Below are positions 24,975 through 34,062 of a stretch of DNA of 64,000 nucleotides, piece by piece. Position 1 is the first letter of the stretch; every line of letters begins with the position of its first letter. A model generated the notes under the pieces. It worked only from the letters and a program-made list of their open reading frames with translations. It was not told the DNA's origin and did not search any database. Source of the stretch: Pseudalkalibacillus salsuginis (lineage in GTDB: Bacteria; Bacillota; Bacilli; Bacillales; Fictibacillaceae); assembly GCF_021646685.1 (NCBI RefSeq), contig NZ_JAKJHW010000007.1, positions 62,001 to 126,000 on the forward strand, written 5' to 3'. The translations under genes were made by a program, and so were the position numbers.

Positions 24975-25931
24975 CTACCTTTGCACATCGCTCGTATTTT
25001 CCGTAAAACTCAACAGCTCGTTCCTTGAAGGTAACCCCTCACAATCACCTTTTACCATGGTCACCATAGAACCGACCAAGTTGGCTCTTTTGACAGAGTT
25101 ATGGAGTGTAAGTCCATCGAGCAGACCAGAGATGAAGCCGGTTGCGAAACCATCTCCTGCTCCGACAGGATCTTTGACATGATCATTTGGATAACCGCTG
25201 ACTTCTGAAGATTCCTCCTTCGTATGATAGGAAGCACCTTCAGCGCCTTTTTTTAAGATCACCGCTTCAACACCATGACCCAATAGTTCCTCAATGGTGC
25301 CTGCCACATTCCCATCCGGGAAAAGAGCATGCAACTCCTCTGTTCCTGGAAGGAAATAATCCGAATATTTGATCAGCTCTTTCATGATTGGAATGTAATC
25401 AGCCTCGTCCCATAATTTCTTCCGTAGGTTCGGGTCAAAAATGATCTTCACCCCATGTTCCTTCGCCACCTTGACTGCATGAAGGATGGTTTGATGGCAA
25501 CTATTGCTGAGAGCCGGTGTAATTCCAGTTATATGAAGGTATTTCGCTTTCTTAATCATCTCTTCATCAACATCACCAGGTTTCATCTTGCTGGCTGCCG
25601 ATTGTTTACGGTAATAATGGATAAGGGTTTGATTGAACGTCCCTTTTTCTTTAAAGTAGATTCCGGTCGGAGCGGTAGAATCGAACGTCACCCGGCTTAC
25701 GTCGACTCCTTCTCCGCGTACATAAGCATGGATATAACGGCCGAAAGGGTCATCACCAAGTCTGCTGACCCATGCTACAGAATGACCGAGTTTGCTCAAT
25801 CCAATGGCTACATTCGATTCCGCACCCCCGATCCTTTTATGGAATGCGTTCGTATATTGGATGGACCCATCGTCAAATGGTTCGAACAAAACCATCGTTT
25901 CACCGATTGTTATGATATCCAAAGCCTCCAC
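24975..25931 (-). CDS. kdgK: 2-keto-3-deoxy sugar acid kinase, PfkB family
   Basis: A 318-residue ribokinase-fold kinase. The N-terminal GGAESNVAIGLSKLGH (substrate side) and C-terminal DPVGAGDGFATGFISG with the catalytic Asp are intact. GIYFKEKG and HYYRKQSAASKM are typical of KdgK. It phosphorylates 2-keto-3-deoxygluconate or -galactonate at C6 to feed the aldolase next to it. In E. coli galactonate catabolism the kinase is the unrelated DgoK, so here a PfkB enzyme may do the job. The start is GTG with an AAAGG site close by; a TTG three codons later is possible. Confidence 0.88.
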   Translation of the reverse strand: MEALDIITIGETMVLFEPFDDGSIQYTNAFHKRIGGAESNVAIGLSKLGHSVAWVSRLGDDPFGRYIHAYVRGEGVDVSRVTFDSTAPTGIYFKEKGTFNQTLIHYYRKQSAASKMKPGDVDEEMIKKAKYLHITGITPALSNSCHQTILHAVKVAKEHGVKIIFDPNLRKKLWDEADYIPIMKELIKYSDYFLPGTEELHALFPDGNVAGTIEELLGHGVEAVILKKGAEGASYHTKEESSEVSGYPNDHVKDPVGAGDGFATGFISGLLDGLTLHNSVKRANLVGSMVTMVKGDCEGLPSRNELLSFTENTSDVQR

Positions 25932-25954
25932 CCGCCTTTCATACTATTTGTCCA

Positions 25955-27103
25955 TCACCATTCTGCTATACTTCCATCCTTATGACGCCAGACAGGATTT
26001 TTCCAATCATGACTGCCTTCTGATCTTTTACGTACATATTCTTCATTTATTTCAATACCTAGCCCGGGACCATCCGGTATTTTGACATAACCATCCACAT
26101 AATCGAATACAGTCCGATCATCCATATAATCAAGAAGATCATTTTCTTTGTTGTAATGGATCCCGAGGCTTTGTTCTTGGATAAAGGCATTATGGCATGT
26201 AGCATCAACCTGAAGACAAGAAGCCAATGCAATCGGACCTAAAGGGCAATGCGGGGCAAGGGCTATGTCGAACGCTTCAGCCATCCCTGCAATTTTTTTC
26301 GTCTCGGTGATCCCACCTGCATGGGATAAGTCAGGCTGTATGATATCGACAATCCCGTCAGCCAGGAGAGATTTGAAATCCCATCTAGAAAACATCCTTT
26401 CCCCAGTTGCGATCGGAATCGAAGTATATTTCGCCACTTCTTTCAATGCTTCATTGTTTTCCGGGAGGACAGGCTCCTCTATAAACATGGGACGATAAGG
26501 TTCCAACTCCTTCACAAGAACCTTGGCCATCGGTTTATGGACTCTTCCATGGAAGTCGATCCCGACCCCCACTTCATCTCCGACTGCTTCTCTTACAGCA
26601 GCAACCCTTGCCACAGCTTCATCGATCTTTGTGTAGGAATCGATGTATTGGAGTTCTTCCGTCCCATTCATTTTGATAGCTGTAAATCCGGAGGAAACAG
26701 CTTTTTTCGCCGCTTCCCCTACATCAGAAGGTCTGTCGCCTCCGATCCATGTATAGACACGGATCGTATCCCTGCACAGTCCTCCCATCAACTGATGGAC
26801 AGGGGCATGATGATACTTTCCTTTAATATCCCACAAAGCCTGGTCGATTCCTGATAGTGCACTCATCAGGATCGGGCCGCCTCTATAAAAGCCTGATCGG
26901 TATAACATGTTCCAATGATCCTCAATACGAAGCGGATTCTTTCCAATCAATCCATCCATCAGTTCTTCCACACCAGTTTTGACTGTCCTTGCCTTTCCCT
27001 CCACGATCGGTTCGCCCCAGCCAACGATGCCTTCATCAGTTACTATTTTTAAAAACAACCAACGGGGAGGTACTTGGAATAGTTCATAGCTTTCTATTTT
27101 CAT
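25955..27103 (-). CDS. dgoD: D-galactonate dehydratase
   Basis: A 382-residue enolase-superfamily (mandelate racemase subgroup) enzyme very close to E. coli DgoD by eye. Shared blocks include PPRWLFLKI at 12-20, [46 protein letters not shown], the metal and acid/base region [21 protein letters not shown] and [13 protein letters not shown], and the C-terminal [16 protein letters not shown]. The Asp and two Glu metal ligands and the HisAsp dyad appear intact. It converts D-galactonate to 2-keto-3-deoxygalactonate. GAGGGATTCTCT precedes the ATG. It is followed by the kinase and aldolase, giving a complete De Ley-Doudoroff route. Confidence 0.95.
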   Translation of the reverse strand: MKIESYELFQVPPRWLFLKIVTDEGIVGWGEPIVEGKARTVKTGVEELMDGLIGKNPLRIEDHWNMLYRSGFYRGGPILMSALSGIDQALWDIKGKYHHAPVHQLMGGLCRDTIRVYTWIGGDRPSDVGEAAKKAVSSGFTAIKMNGTEELQYIDSYTKIDEAVARVAAVREAVGDEVGVGIDFHGRVHKPMAKVLVKELEPYRPMFIEEPVLPENNEALKEVAKYTSIPIATGERMFSRWDFKSLLADGIVDIIQPDLSHAGGITETKKIAGMAEAFDIALAPHCPLGPIALASCLQVDATCHNAFIQEQSLGIHYNKENDLLDYMDDRTVFDYVDGYVKIPDGPGLGIEINEEYVRKRSEGSHDWKNPVWRHKDGSIAEW

Positions 27104-27131
27104 AGAGAATCCCTCGTTTCATCCATTTGAT

Positions 27132-28058
27132 CTACACCTTTGGTCTGCTTGCCTTTGTTGGGAGATTATCCGCTCCCTGAAGGATATCGTTTAATATCTT
27201 TTTCTTACTTTCCCTTAATGATCTTGAGGGAGGAAAGACATGTGTTGAGATTTCTATTCCACTTTGTTTCATCGCTTCCTTGATGACATTCGCGAAAGGG
27301 GTATCTAGATTGTAAATTTGCGGAATGGATACTAATCGTTGATGATGTTCGATCACTTGTCTAAAGTCCTGATTATTGAATGCTTCCAATAATCCGAGAG
27401 CCAAGTGCGGTGCAAAATTCCCACTTGCACATATCCCCCCATCCCCACCTGCTGCCAACGTCGGCAACAGATGGTCATCATATCCGCAAAAGACCGAAAA
27501 TTCCGGGTGTTCATTTTTCACCTTCAACAAGACTTCTCTTATATGACCGATCGACTCCACCGTGTCCTTGATCCCTGATATCGTCGGAATCGTCTCAACC
27601 AGCTTCTTGATAAGATCAGGATTCAAGTCTTGCCCGGTGAACGCCGGAAAATTATAGAGAAGCAATGGAAGCCCGACCACATTTCCGATGGATTCATAAT
27701 GATAGAGAAGGTGTTCTTCACTTAAAGGGGTATAATAAGGGTTGATGACAATGATTCCTTCCGCACCGATGGACTCACTGTGACGACTCAACTGAATCGC
27801 TTCACGTGTATTCGTGCTTCCCGTACCTATGATCACAGGTACACGTCCATTTACATGCTCAACCGCAATTTCTGCAACCTTTTTCCGCTCTTCCAAGCTT
27901 AATTGTGTAAATTCTCCAAGAGTACCGAGGAACAACAATCCGTTGACACCTTCATCGATAAGATGGTCGATGACAACCTTCGCACCATCCGTGTCAATCT
28001 GATAATCTTCATTGACGATTGTCGGTACAGGCGGGATTAATCCGTGAAATAGCGTCAT
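27132..28058 (-). CDS. DapA-family aldolase or dehydratase for 2-keto-3-deoxy sugar acids
   Basis: A 308-residue dihydrodipicolinate-synthase superfamily TIM barrel. Catalytic Tyr135 (LLLYNFPAFTGQ) and Schiff-base Lys164 (ISGIKDTVESI) are present. The glyoxylate/keto-acid motif GTLGEFTQLS lies at 45-54. Family members include KDG aldolase (YagE/YjhH), 5-keto-4-deoxyglucarate dehydratase and DapA. In this setting YagE/YjhH-like cleavage of 2-keto-3-deoxy-pentonate or -hexonate to pyruvate and an aldehyde is most likely. A pairing with the YjhG/YagF-type dehydratase at 34063 copies the E. coli yjhGH/yagEF arrangement. Confidence 0.8.
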   Translation of the reverse strand: MTLFHGLIPPVPTIVNEDYQIDTDGAKVVIDHLIDEGVNGLLFLGTLGEFTQLSLEERKKVAEIAVEHVNGRVPVIIGTGSTNTREAIQLSRHSESIGAEGIIVINPYYTPLSEEHLLYHYESIGNVVGLPLLLYNFPAFTGQDLNPDLIKKLVETIPTISGIKDTVESIGHIREVLLKVKNEHPEFSVFCGYDDHLLPTLAAGGDGGICASGNFAPHLALGLLEAFNNQDFRQVIEHHQRLVSIPQIYNLDTPFANVIKEAMKQSGIEISTHVFPPSRSLRESKKKILNDILQGADNLPTKASRPKV

Positions 28059-28234
28059 TTCTATTACACTCCTATCCTATTCAAACGATTTTTGTGACTG
28101 TTAAAGAGATATTTTAGGGACTTACCCGCTGGTTGGGTTTCAACTCTTTCCTTATAGAAGAATTTGCAATTTTCCTAATTTCACAGTCTCGACGATTACT
28201 TCATCGAAACCAAAGTTTTGTGTTTTCTTATCTT

Positions 28235-28262
28235 AAAAAGGGTTGACAGTAAGCCAACCCTC
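28235..28262 (-). terminator. Rho-independent terminator after the aldehyde dehydrogenase
   Basis: AGGGTTG (28239-28245) pairs with CAACCCT (28255-28261). The AAAAA next to it gives a U run on the minus strand. It may set the level of the genes downstream (dapA-like, dgoD, kdgK, eda). Confidence 0.7.
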
Positions 28263-28275
28263 TTCATTTATATGG

Positions 28276-29736
28276 TTACGGTTTAATGAATACTGTTTTG
28301 ATAGATGTGAAGAACTCTTTTGCAGCTTGTCCTTGTTCACGGGAGTGAGAGCTCGACTGCTTCATCCCGCCGAATGGTGCTTGCAGTTCGACCCCAGCTG
28401 TTTCGGCATTGACACGGACAAGCCCCGCCTCGATTTCATCAACAAAGGTAAGGATATTACTGATATTTTCTGTGTAGATCGAAGCACTCAAACCAAACTT
28501 GACGTCGTTCGCCAGTTCAAACGCCTCTTCTAATGTATCTGCCTTGATCAAAGCAAGGACTGGACCAAAAATCTCCTCCTGTCCGATGACCATTTTTGAA
28601 TCAACATTATCGAATATGGTCGGTTCTACAAAATATCCATTCTCCAATCCATCTGGCCGTTTTCCGCCGAAAATCAGTTTTGCGCCTTCTTCTTTTCCTT
28701 TTTGAATGTATGAGAGGACGGTGTTCAGTTGAGACTCGCTCACACTAGGGCCCATCCATGTCCCTTCTGCACTTCCATCTCCCACTTTCAATTTTCCAAC
28801 TTCTTTCAGCAATTTTTCTTTGAATTCATCGTATATTTCGGATTGAACGATCACTCTGCTAGTAGCTGTACATTTCTGCCCCGTAGAACGTAAGCCGCCA
28901 CTGATCGTCCCTTCCACAGCAAGGTCCAGGTTGGCATCTTTTGCAACAATGACAGGATTCTTTCCGCCCATTTCCAGCTGGAATTTCGCTCCTCTTTCCA
29001 CAGCACCTTCTGCCACACGCTTTCCGGTCTCATTTGATCCTGTGAACGTCAGCCCTTTCACATCTGGATGATCGATGATCCGCTGCCCTACAACAGATCC
29101 CTTACCATTTACAACATTGACCACTCCTTTTGGAAAACCGGCTTCATGGAAGCATTCCATCACTTTTGTCGTAGTGACAGCCGTCTCCTGTGCAGGTTTG
29201 AGGACAACCGTATTCCCATAGATTAAGGCAGGAGCTGTTTTCCATATAGGAATTGCTGCTGGAAAGTTCCAAGGAGTAATGATCCCTACAACTCCAAGTG
29301 GAACACGTGTAGTGTACATCAAAGCATCGGGATCTGTAGAAGGGATGACATCCCCTACGCTTTTCATCCCTTCTCCTGCATAATAGCGGAGAATAGCCAC
29401 TCCTCTAGCGGTCTCGCCTTTGGCTTCAGGGAAAGTCTTACCCATTTCCTTTGTCATCGTTTCAGCGATTTCATCGATTCTGCTTTCAAGAATGTTCGCT
29501 GCTCGATACAAGTAATCACCGCGTTGGGCGCCAGTCAGCTTTTTCCACCCCTTGCTGGACCGTTTGGCAGCCTCGACTGCCTGATTGACATCCGCCTCAG
29601 ATGAGAGCTGGTATGTTCCGACTACCTCTGCCGTGTTTGCCGGATTGTAGCTCTTCTCCGTCTTGTTCGTCTTAGCACTCACCCATTCACCATCGATATA
29701 GTTCAGATAATCCTTAACGATTGTTTCTGTCGCCAT
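28276..29736 (-). CDS. Alpha-ketoglutaric semialdehyde dehydrogenase-type aldehyde dehydrogenase
   Basis: 486 residues, NAD(P)+-dependent ALDH superfamily. Asn157 is in [11 protein letters not shown], Glu255 in LEMGGKNP and nucleophile Cys289 in [11 protein letters not shown], counted from this start. The closest characterised group by appearance is the ketoglutarate-semialdehyde / YcbD type found with sugar-acid dehydratases. With the fumarylacetoacetase-fold protein at 31305 it would form the Weimberg exit: 2-keto-3-deoxypentonate to ketoglutarate semialdehyde to 2-ketoglutarate. I place the start at the second ATG, with AAAGGATG about 7 bases before it; the first ATG is too close to the site. 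Confidence 0.88.
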   Translation of the reverse strand: MATETIVKDYLNYIDGEWVSAKTNKTEKSYNPANTAEVVGTYQLSSEADVNQAVEAAKRSSKGWKKLTGAQRGDYLYRAANILESRIDEIAETMTKEMGKTFPEAKGETARGVAILRYYAGEGMKSVGDVIPSTDPDALMYTTRVPLGVVGIITPWNFPAAIPIWKTAPALIYGNTVVLKPAQETAVTTTKVMECFHEAGFPKGVVNVVNGKGSVVGQRIIDHPDVKGLTFTGSNETGKRVAEGAVERGAKFQLEMGGKNPVIVAKDANLDLAVEGTISGGLRSTGQKCTATSRVIVQSEIYDEFKEKLLKEVGKLKVGDGSAEGTWMGPSVSESQLNTVLSYIQKGKEEGAKLIFGGKRPDGLENGYFVEPTIFDNVDSKMVIGQEEIFGPVLALIKADTLEEAFELANDVKFGLSASIYTENISNILTFVDEIEAGLVRVNAETAGVELQAPFGGMKQSSSHSREQGQAAKEFFTSIKTVFIKP

Positions 29737-29825
29737 TTCAACCATCCTTTCTATTCATTGAAACATTGACTCTGTTAAAGTTCCTTGCTGATATATGCAC
29801 CTTTACGATTTAGTAATGCCAATCA

Positions 29826-30995
29826 TTAAAATGTAGGTCCGATTCTCCAAATACCGAAATCATGCTGCTTCAATATTTCCGATTTGGTCTTCTTTCCAGC
29901 ACATGTCTGTGTGATTTCCTCCATGATACGCTGTCCAACTTCATCGACTGTTTCTTTTCCCTCTATGATCGTGCCGGCATTCAGATCAACATTCTCAGCC
30001 ATACGTTCGTACATCATCGTATTTGTCGATATCTTGATGACTGGTGCAATCGGAGAGCCGGTAGGTGTCCCACGTCCGCTTGTAAACAGGACGATCTGCG
30101 CTCCGCCTGCCACCATCCCCGTCAATTGTTCGATGTCATGACCAGGAGTATCCATCCAGACAAGCCCTTTTTTCGTTGGCTGTTCTGCATAATTGACTAA
30201 CTCTTGCAAGGCACGGGTTCCTGCCTTGGTTGCGGCACCGAGCGATTTTTCCTCCAATGTCGATAAACCGCCTTTCACATTCCCAGGACTTGGGTTTCCT
30301 GTCCGGATATCCACACCCATCCGAATTGCTCTGTTCTCCATCGCCTGGATCACTTCATAAACACGTTTTGATACCTGATCATTTACTGCCCTCTCAGCAA
30401 GCAGATGTTCCGCCCCGATCAATTCTGTCGTTTCCGCAAGGATCGCCGTACCACCGCGATCGACAATTTTATCACTTACAGCTCCGACTGCCGGATTGGC
30501 TGATAACCCTGAACATGCATCAGATCCCCCGCATTCAGTCCCTATGATCAACTCACTGAAATCAAACGTGACTTTCGGTTCCATGGATGCTTCCTGTACC
30601 ATTTTAACTGCGGCTTTTGCACCTTCGGCTATCGCTGTAAGTGTCCCGCCGTGATCCTGGATCGATATGACTTCGACTGGTTTTCCGCTTTCCCGGATAT
30701 CATCAGCCACGCTTCTTGCTTGGTGTGTTTCACATCCTAAACCTAAGACGACTACACCATAGACATTCGGATTTTTACCCATTCCAGCGTAAGTACGGAA
30801 GGTTTGTTCATAATCCACCCCGACCTGGGCACAGCCATGCTGATGGATGAATGTGACGGTCCCATCCACTAGTTCGGTAATCCGTTGCGCAGCCTGTGTC
30901 GCGCAAGTGATCGTGGGTAAAATAAGGACGTGATTACGTATTCCTATACGGCCATCTGGGCGTCTATAGCCCATGAGTTGCTTGTTTTCGGCCAA
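29826..30995 (-). CDS. UxaA-type sugar-acid dehydratase, large (catalytic) subunit
   Basis: About 389 residues of the UxaA/GarD C-terminal family. Typical stretches: GYRRPDGRIGIRNHVLILPT, GCAQVGVDYEQTFRT, VVLGLGCETHQA and LIIGTECGGSDACSGLSANPAVG, plus GHDIEQLTGMVAGGAQIVLFTSGRGTPTGSPIAPVIK. The family carries out dehydration of altronate or galactarate, and a relative (SuyB) releases sulfite from sulfolactate, so the substrate is open. The small SAF subunit is encoded separately just upstream and overlaps. I prefer the TTG at 30995, six bases after AGGTG; a GTG at 31004 is the alternative. Confidence 0.85.
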   Translation of the reverse strand: MAENKQLMGYRRPDGRIGIRNHVLILPTITCATQAAQRITELVDGTVTFIHQHGCAQVGVDYEQTFRTYAGMGKNPNVYGVVVLGLGCETHQARSVADDIRESGKPVEVISIQDHGGTLTAIAEGAKAAVKMVQEASMEPKVTFDFSELIIGTECGGSDACSGLSANPAVGAVSDKIVDRGGTAILAETTELIGAEHLLAERAVNDQVSKRVYEVIQAMENRAIRMGVDIRTGNPSPGNVKGGLSTLEEKSLGAATKAGTRALQELVNYAEQPTKKGLVWMDTPGHDIEQLTGMVAGGAQIVLFTSGRGTPTGSPIAPVIKISTNTMMYERMAENVDLNAGTIIEGKETVDEVGQRIMEEITQTCAGKKTKSEILKQHDFGIWRIGPTF

Positions 30996-31281
30996 ACTTA
31001 TCACCTCTTCCTCTCTTTCCTTCTACGTTATGGATATGGACATGTTCACCGATATCGATGTCATTGGAGGCAACACCGATTACTTCACCATATTTCTTGA
31101 CATCTTGACCTTGCTGAATTCTTTTAACAGCGAATTTATGCCCGAATTCGATGTCATCCTTCAATTCGATCGAGACAATTTCTCCATGGAGCCCTAAGGC
31201 GACAATCGATTCTTTCTTCAAAGGCACCAGCGCTACTGCTACGTTATCAATCGGTTTCATAATTAATGCTTGCCCGTTCAT
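30964..31281 (-). CDS. UxaA-type dehydratase, small SAF-domain subunit
   Basis: 105 residues making one SAF domain (about 8-85), the N-terminal part of altronate/galactarate dehydratases. Here it is a separate protein, as in the SuyAB and split UxaA systems. The conserved VAVALVPLKKES and FGHKFAVKRIQQGQDVKKYGEVIGVASNDIDIGEHVHIHNVE are present; the last histidines are probable metal ligands. GGGGAGG lies 9 bases before the ATG. Its 3' end overlaps the start of the large subunit, so the two are translated as a complex. Confidence 0.85.
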   Translation of the reverse strand: MNGQALIMKPIDNVAVALVPLKKESIVALGLHGEIVSIELKDDIEFGHKFAVKRIQQGQDVKKYGEVIGVASNDIDIGEHVHIHNVEGKRGRGDKFGRKQATHGL

Positions 31282-31304
31282 TCGTACATTCCTCCCCGAA
31301 CAAG

Positions 31305-32207
31305 TTAAGAGACTATGGTTTGACTTTCGACCTGGCTTTTGACAGGATTTCTCAACAAGCCGATGCCGGGAATTTCAATTTCGACCCGATCCCCATCATT
31401 CAAGGTGAATTCATTTGGCGGGACGATACATGTACCTGTCAACAGTACTGTCCCAGGGAACACGACATTGTCTTTCATAAGATAATCGGTCAATTCTTTT
31501 AATTTGCGTTTCAGTTGACTAACCTTTGCTGAATCCTCAAAAACCAGGTTTTCATTACGATAGATCCGACAGTTGATTTCGAATTCATACGGATCTTTCA
31601 CTGTCTCGGCCAAACGGATCGAAGGGCCGATCGCGCAGGAATTCTTCCAAATTTTCGCCTGTGGTAAATACAATGGATTCTCTCCTTCAATATCCCTGCA
31701 GCTCATGTCATTTCCGACGGTATATGCCAGAATGGATCCATCAGAATCAAGGACTAAGCCCAGCTCCGGTTCCGGGATCTGCCAATCAGAATCGCTGCGC
31801 AAATAGACCGGTTCATCCGTCCCAATCGTCCTATCCACAGTTGATTTGAAGAAAATCTCCGGTCGATCGGCATCATAAACCTTATCGTAAAACGTATCTG
31901 CATCCAGCTTTCCACCTGTAGCCTCATAATTTCTCGCTTCCTTGGAACGCATATACGTAACGCCGGATGCCCAAACTTCCTTTGCTTCAATCGGGACCAA
32001 CAGGCTAAGTTCCGTTACATTGCGGTTCAGAGGTTCCCCTTTAGATAGAATGGGATGGATAAGCTCAAGGGGACTTTTTTGTCGTTTCTTCGATTCCTCG
32101 ACAAGTTCCAAAAAACAGCGATATGGCAATCTGTAAACCTTATCTTCATCTGTTATAGCACCTAAAGTCGGTGTATTTTGATCATTTATAAAGCGGATGA
32201 TTCTCAT
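31305..32207 (-). CDS. Fumarylacetoacetase-fold protein, likely 2-keto-3-deoxy-pentonate dehydratase
   Basis: A 300-residue FAH-superfamily enzyme. The metal ligands of the fold appear in IPEPELGLV and YTVGNDMSCRDIEGEN; PLYLPQAKIWKNSCAIGPSI and FPGTVLLTGTCIVPP are family motifs. Relatives hydrolyse diketo acids or, in the archaeal and bacterial Weimberg routes, dehydrate 2-keto-3-deoxy-arabinonate/xylonate to ketoglutarate semialdehyde. The aldehyde dehydrogenase three genes on supports the second reading. It is the first gene of the 24-32 kb operon. GGAGGG precedes the ATG, and a 17-base operator-like site lies at 32223-32239. Confidence 0.8.
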   Translation of the reverse strand: MRIIRFINDQNTPTLGAITDEDKVYRLPYRCFLELVEESKKRQKSPLELIHPILSKGEPLNRNVTELSLLVPIEAKEVWASGVTYMRSKEARNYEATGGKLDADTFYDKVYDADRPEIFFKSTVDRTIGTDEPVYLRSDSDWQIPEPELGLVLDSDGSILAYTVGNDMSCRDIEGENPLYLPQAKIWKNSCAIGPSIRLAETVKDPYEFEINCRIYRNENLVFEDSAKVSQLKRKLKELTDYLMKDNVVFPGTVLLTGTCIVPPNEFTLNDGDRVEIEIPGIGLLRNPVKSQVESQTIVS

Positions 32208-32222
32208 GATAGCCCTCCATTT

Positions 32223-32239
32223 GTTTTATATTATCAAAC
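32223..32239. promoter_or_regulatory. Operator-like site upstream of the FAH-led operon
   Basis: GTTTTATATTATCAAAC differs from the perfect palindrome at 42588-42604 at only 2 of 17 positions. Both precede the first gene of a sugar-acid operon. It is probably bound by the IclR regulator encoded at 32287. Confidence 0.55.
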
Positions 32240-32286
32240 GTAGTTCTCAAATATAGGCATGTGAAGGGCACGTTCTTCCCTTCCGC

Positions 32287-33051
32287 CTAAATGAATACCT
32301 GCTGGCAGCCCATTTTTCTAGATACCTCTTCGCCAACCTGTTTCAATCGGCTTACCACATTTTCCAATTCGACCTTTGCCCGGGGAGCAGGCATAGATAG
32401 ACTGATTGCAGCTACGACTTCCCGATTATAATCCCATACAGGAACAGCGACACAAAACACGCCTGGTTCATTTTCTTCGTTGTCGATCGCATAGCCCCTC
32501 TCCTTCACTTGAAGAAGCTCTTCCCTGAAATCTTCCTCATTGGTGATCGTATTCGGTGTTTGCTTAATATATTGATAATCCTTCAATAGTCCATTAATCT
32601 CGAATTCCTTCTTAAAAGCGACCAACGCTTTACCCACTCCGCTGGAATGAAGGGGAATACGTTTGCCGATTCGGGAGTACACGATCGTTGCTGATGTACC
32701 AGCAACCTTGTCGATATAAACCCCCTCCTGGCCGCTCAAAACAACTAAATGAAGGGTATGTCCGGTTTCGGCAGAAAGGTCCTGTAGATATTTCTTGGCG
32801 ATCGTCCTGATATCGAGACTGTTGATCACCAGATTTCCTCTTTCGAACAGTTTCAAGCCAAGTTTGTATTTCCCCGTTTCCAGATCTTGTTCAATGTAAT
32901 GATTGACTTGAAGCGTTTTCAATAATGAATGGACTGTACTCTTATTCAAGTTCAATTGGCTGCTGATTTCTGTGATCTTCAACTCTGTTGTCTGCTCATC
33001 AAATAGATTGAGGATTTTCAGAGCCCTCTCGACAGATTGGATAATTGGCAT
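32287..33051 (-). CDS. IclR-family transcriptional regulator (KdgR-like)
   Basis: About 254 residues. The N-terminal winged helix (LKITEISSQLNLNKSTVHSLLKTLQ) is at about 25-50, followed by the C-terminal IclR effector domain, which has VYSRIGKRIPLHSSGVGKALVA and the cysteine-containing GVFCVAVPVWDYNREVVAAISLSMP. It binds small carboxylates such as 2-keto-3-deoxygluconate in relatives and controls sugar-acid genes. It is the last gene of the larA/TRAP unit and lies just upstream of the FAH-led operon. Matching palindromic sites before both operons make it the best local regulator. The third in-frame ATG (33051) has AAAGGA at 9 bases and is preferred. Confidence 0.88.
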   Translation of the reverse strand: MPIIQSVERALKILNLFDEQTTELKITEISSQLNLNKSTVHSLLKTLQVNHYIEQDLETGKYKLGLKLFERGNLVINSLDIRTIAKKYLQDLSAETGHTLHLVVLSGQEGVYIDKVAGTSATIVYSRIGKRIPLHSSGVGKALVAFKKEFEINGLLKDYQYIKQTPNTITNEEDFREELLQVKERGYAIDNEENEPGVFCVAVPVWDYNREVVAAISLSMPAPRAKVELENVVSRLKQVGEEVSRKMGCQQVFI

Positions 33052-33107
33052 TCGTTTCATTCCTTTATACAAGTTATATAGTTCTATCATACCACGTTCA
33101 ATGCCAA

Positions 33108-34058
33108 TTAAAGCACTGCTTTATCCATTTCCCTCGGAATAGCCAATCCTTCTGTCGTTCCCTTTTTCGATGCAACCAGTTCAGGATTGTACCGCGCAAT
33201 CAGGGCCAACCCCAATTTCGCTCTCCGTACACGTTCTTTTGATAACTTGATAGAGGTCTCTTCAAGGTGGGTCCCTGACGGATAGATATTAGGCGCATTC
33301 CTTAAACCGAATTTGATATAAACAGGGGCAGCCACCCTTATAATCTCAGGGATTTCATAATGTCTGATGAAGCCCCCGATATCATCTGGTACTTCCACAT
33401 AAATATCCAGCGGAAGATCGACTGCTTGGCGGATCGCTGCCAAACGAGCCAGTGTAAGATCGGTCGGAACATTATAAGTCCCTGCACCGTGGCTCTCCAT
33501 CAAACGGATCGACACGGGATTCGAATGGGCCATCTGGACGGAAATTTTGACCAGTAAATCCTCAGGTAATTCACCTTTTTTCTTAAACTCGTTGACCAGC
33601 CATAACAACCCTTCATCTGCTACAAGGATACTTCGGATTCCAGCCTTACAGGCACGTTTGATATCTTCGATGGAATACACCAGCTGATCCATCCCCTCAA
33701 CACGGAGCCCCGTGACCTGTCCTCCACTTGCCCGTTGCATAGCTGTGATGTCCCATGAGCCCCTTGGGCCGACGAATAGACTGACTTCAAGCTTTTCTTC
33801 CCTGCCGATCTCAGCCATTTCCTCGAGTTCATCATCTGTCAATAACATGATCCCGCTTCCTTGTGAAATCCTATGGACTTCCACATCATATTCCTCGCAT
33901 GCTTTCATTACTGCTTTAAAAGATCGTGGTCCTTCGACACTTGGAATTTCCACCCGATATTGGGCTCCATCCGGAAACCGTTTGGTGGAAGTAGGAAGAT
34001 GATTACAATCTGTACTTGGAAATCCTAATTCCTCTATGATTCGCCTTGTTTCCTTCAC
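33108..34058 (-). CDS. Predicted TIM-barrel protein, U32-peptidase-like annotation group, function unknown
   Basis: A 316-residue cytosolic protein. Alternating strands and helices such as KAVMKACEEYDVEVHRIS, KACKAG-type helices and RSILVADEGLLWLVNEF, plus a late PVYIKFGLRNAPNIYP, suggest a barrel. No catalytic motif is recognised. My recollection is that similar proteins are called U32 family peptidases, but the U32 signature pattern is not visible here. It is packed between the IclR gene and the YjhG/YagF-type dehydratase and conserved in direction. An isomerase or aldolase role in sugar-acid breakdown is a guess from context only. Confidence 0.6.
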   Translation of the reverse strand: MKETRRIIEELGFPSTDCNHLPTSTKRFPDGAQYRVEIPSVEGPRSFKAVMKACEEYDVEVHRISQGSGIMLLTDDELEEMAEIGREEKLEVSLFVGPRGSWDITAMQRASGGQVTGLRVEGMDQLVYSIEDIKRACKAGIRSILVADEGLLWLVNEFKKKGELPEDLLVKISVQMAHSNPVSIRLMESHGAGTYNVPTDLTLARLAAIRQAVDLPLDIYVEVPDDIGGFIRHYEIPEIIRVAAPVYIKFGLRNAPNIYPSGTHLEETSIKLSKERVRRAKLGLALIARYNPELVASKKGTTEGLAIPREMDKAVL

Positions 34059-34062
34059 AATG

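Noticed and set aside
29826-31281. Sulfolactate sulfo-lyase (SuyAB) identity for the split dehydratase
   Set aside because: Same architecture, but all neighbours handle sugar acids, so the dehydratase reading is preferred. Kept only as an alternative.
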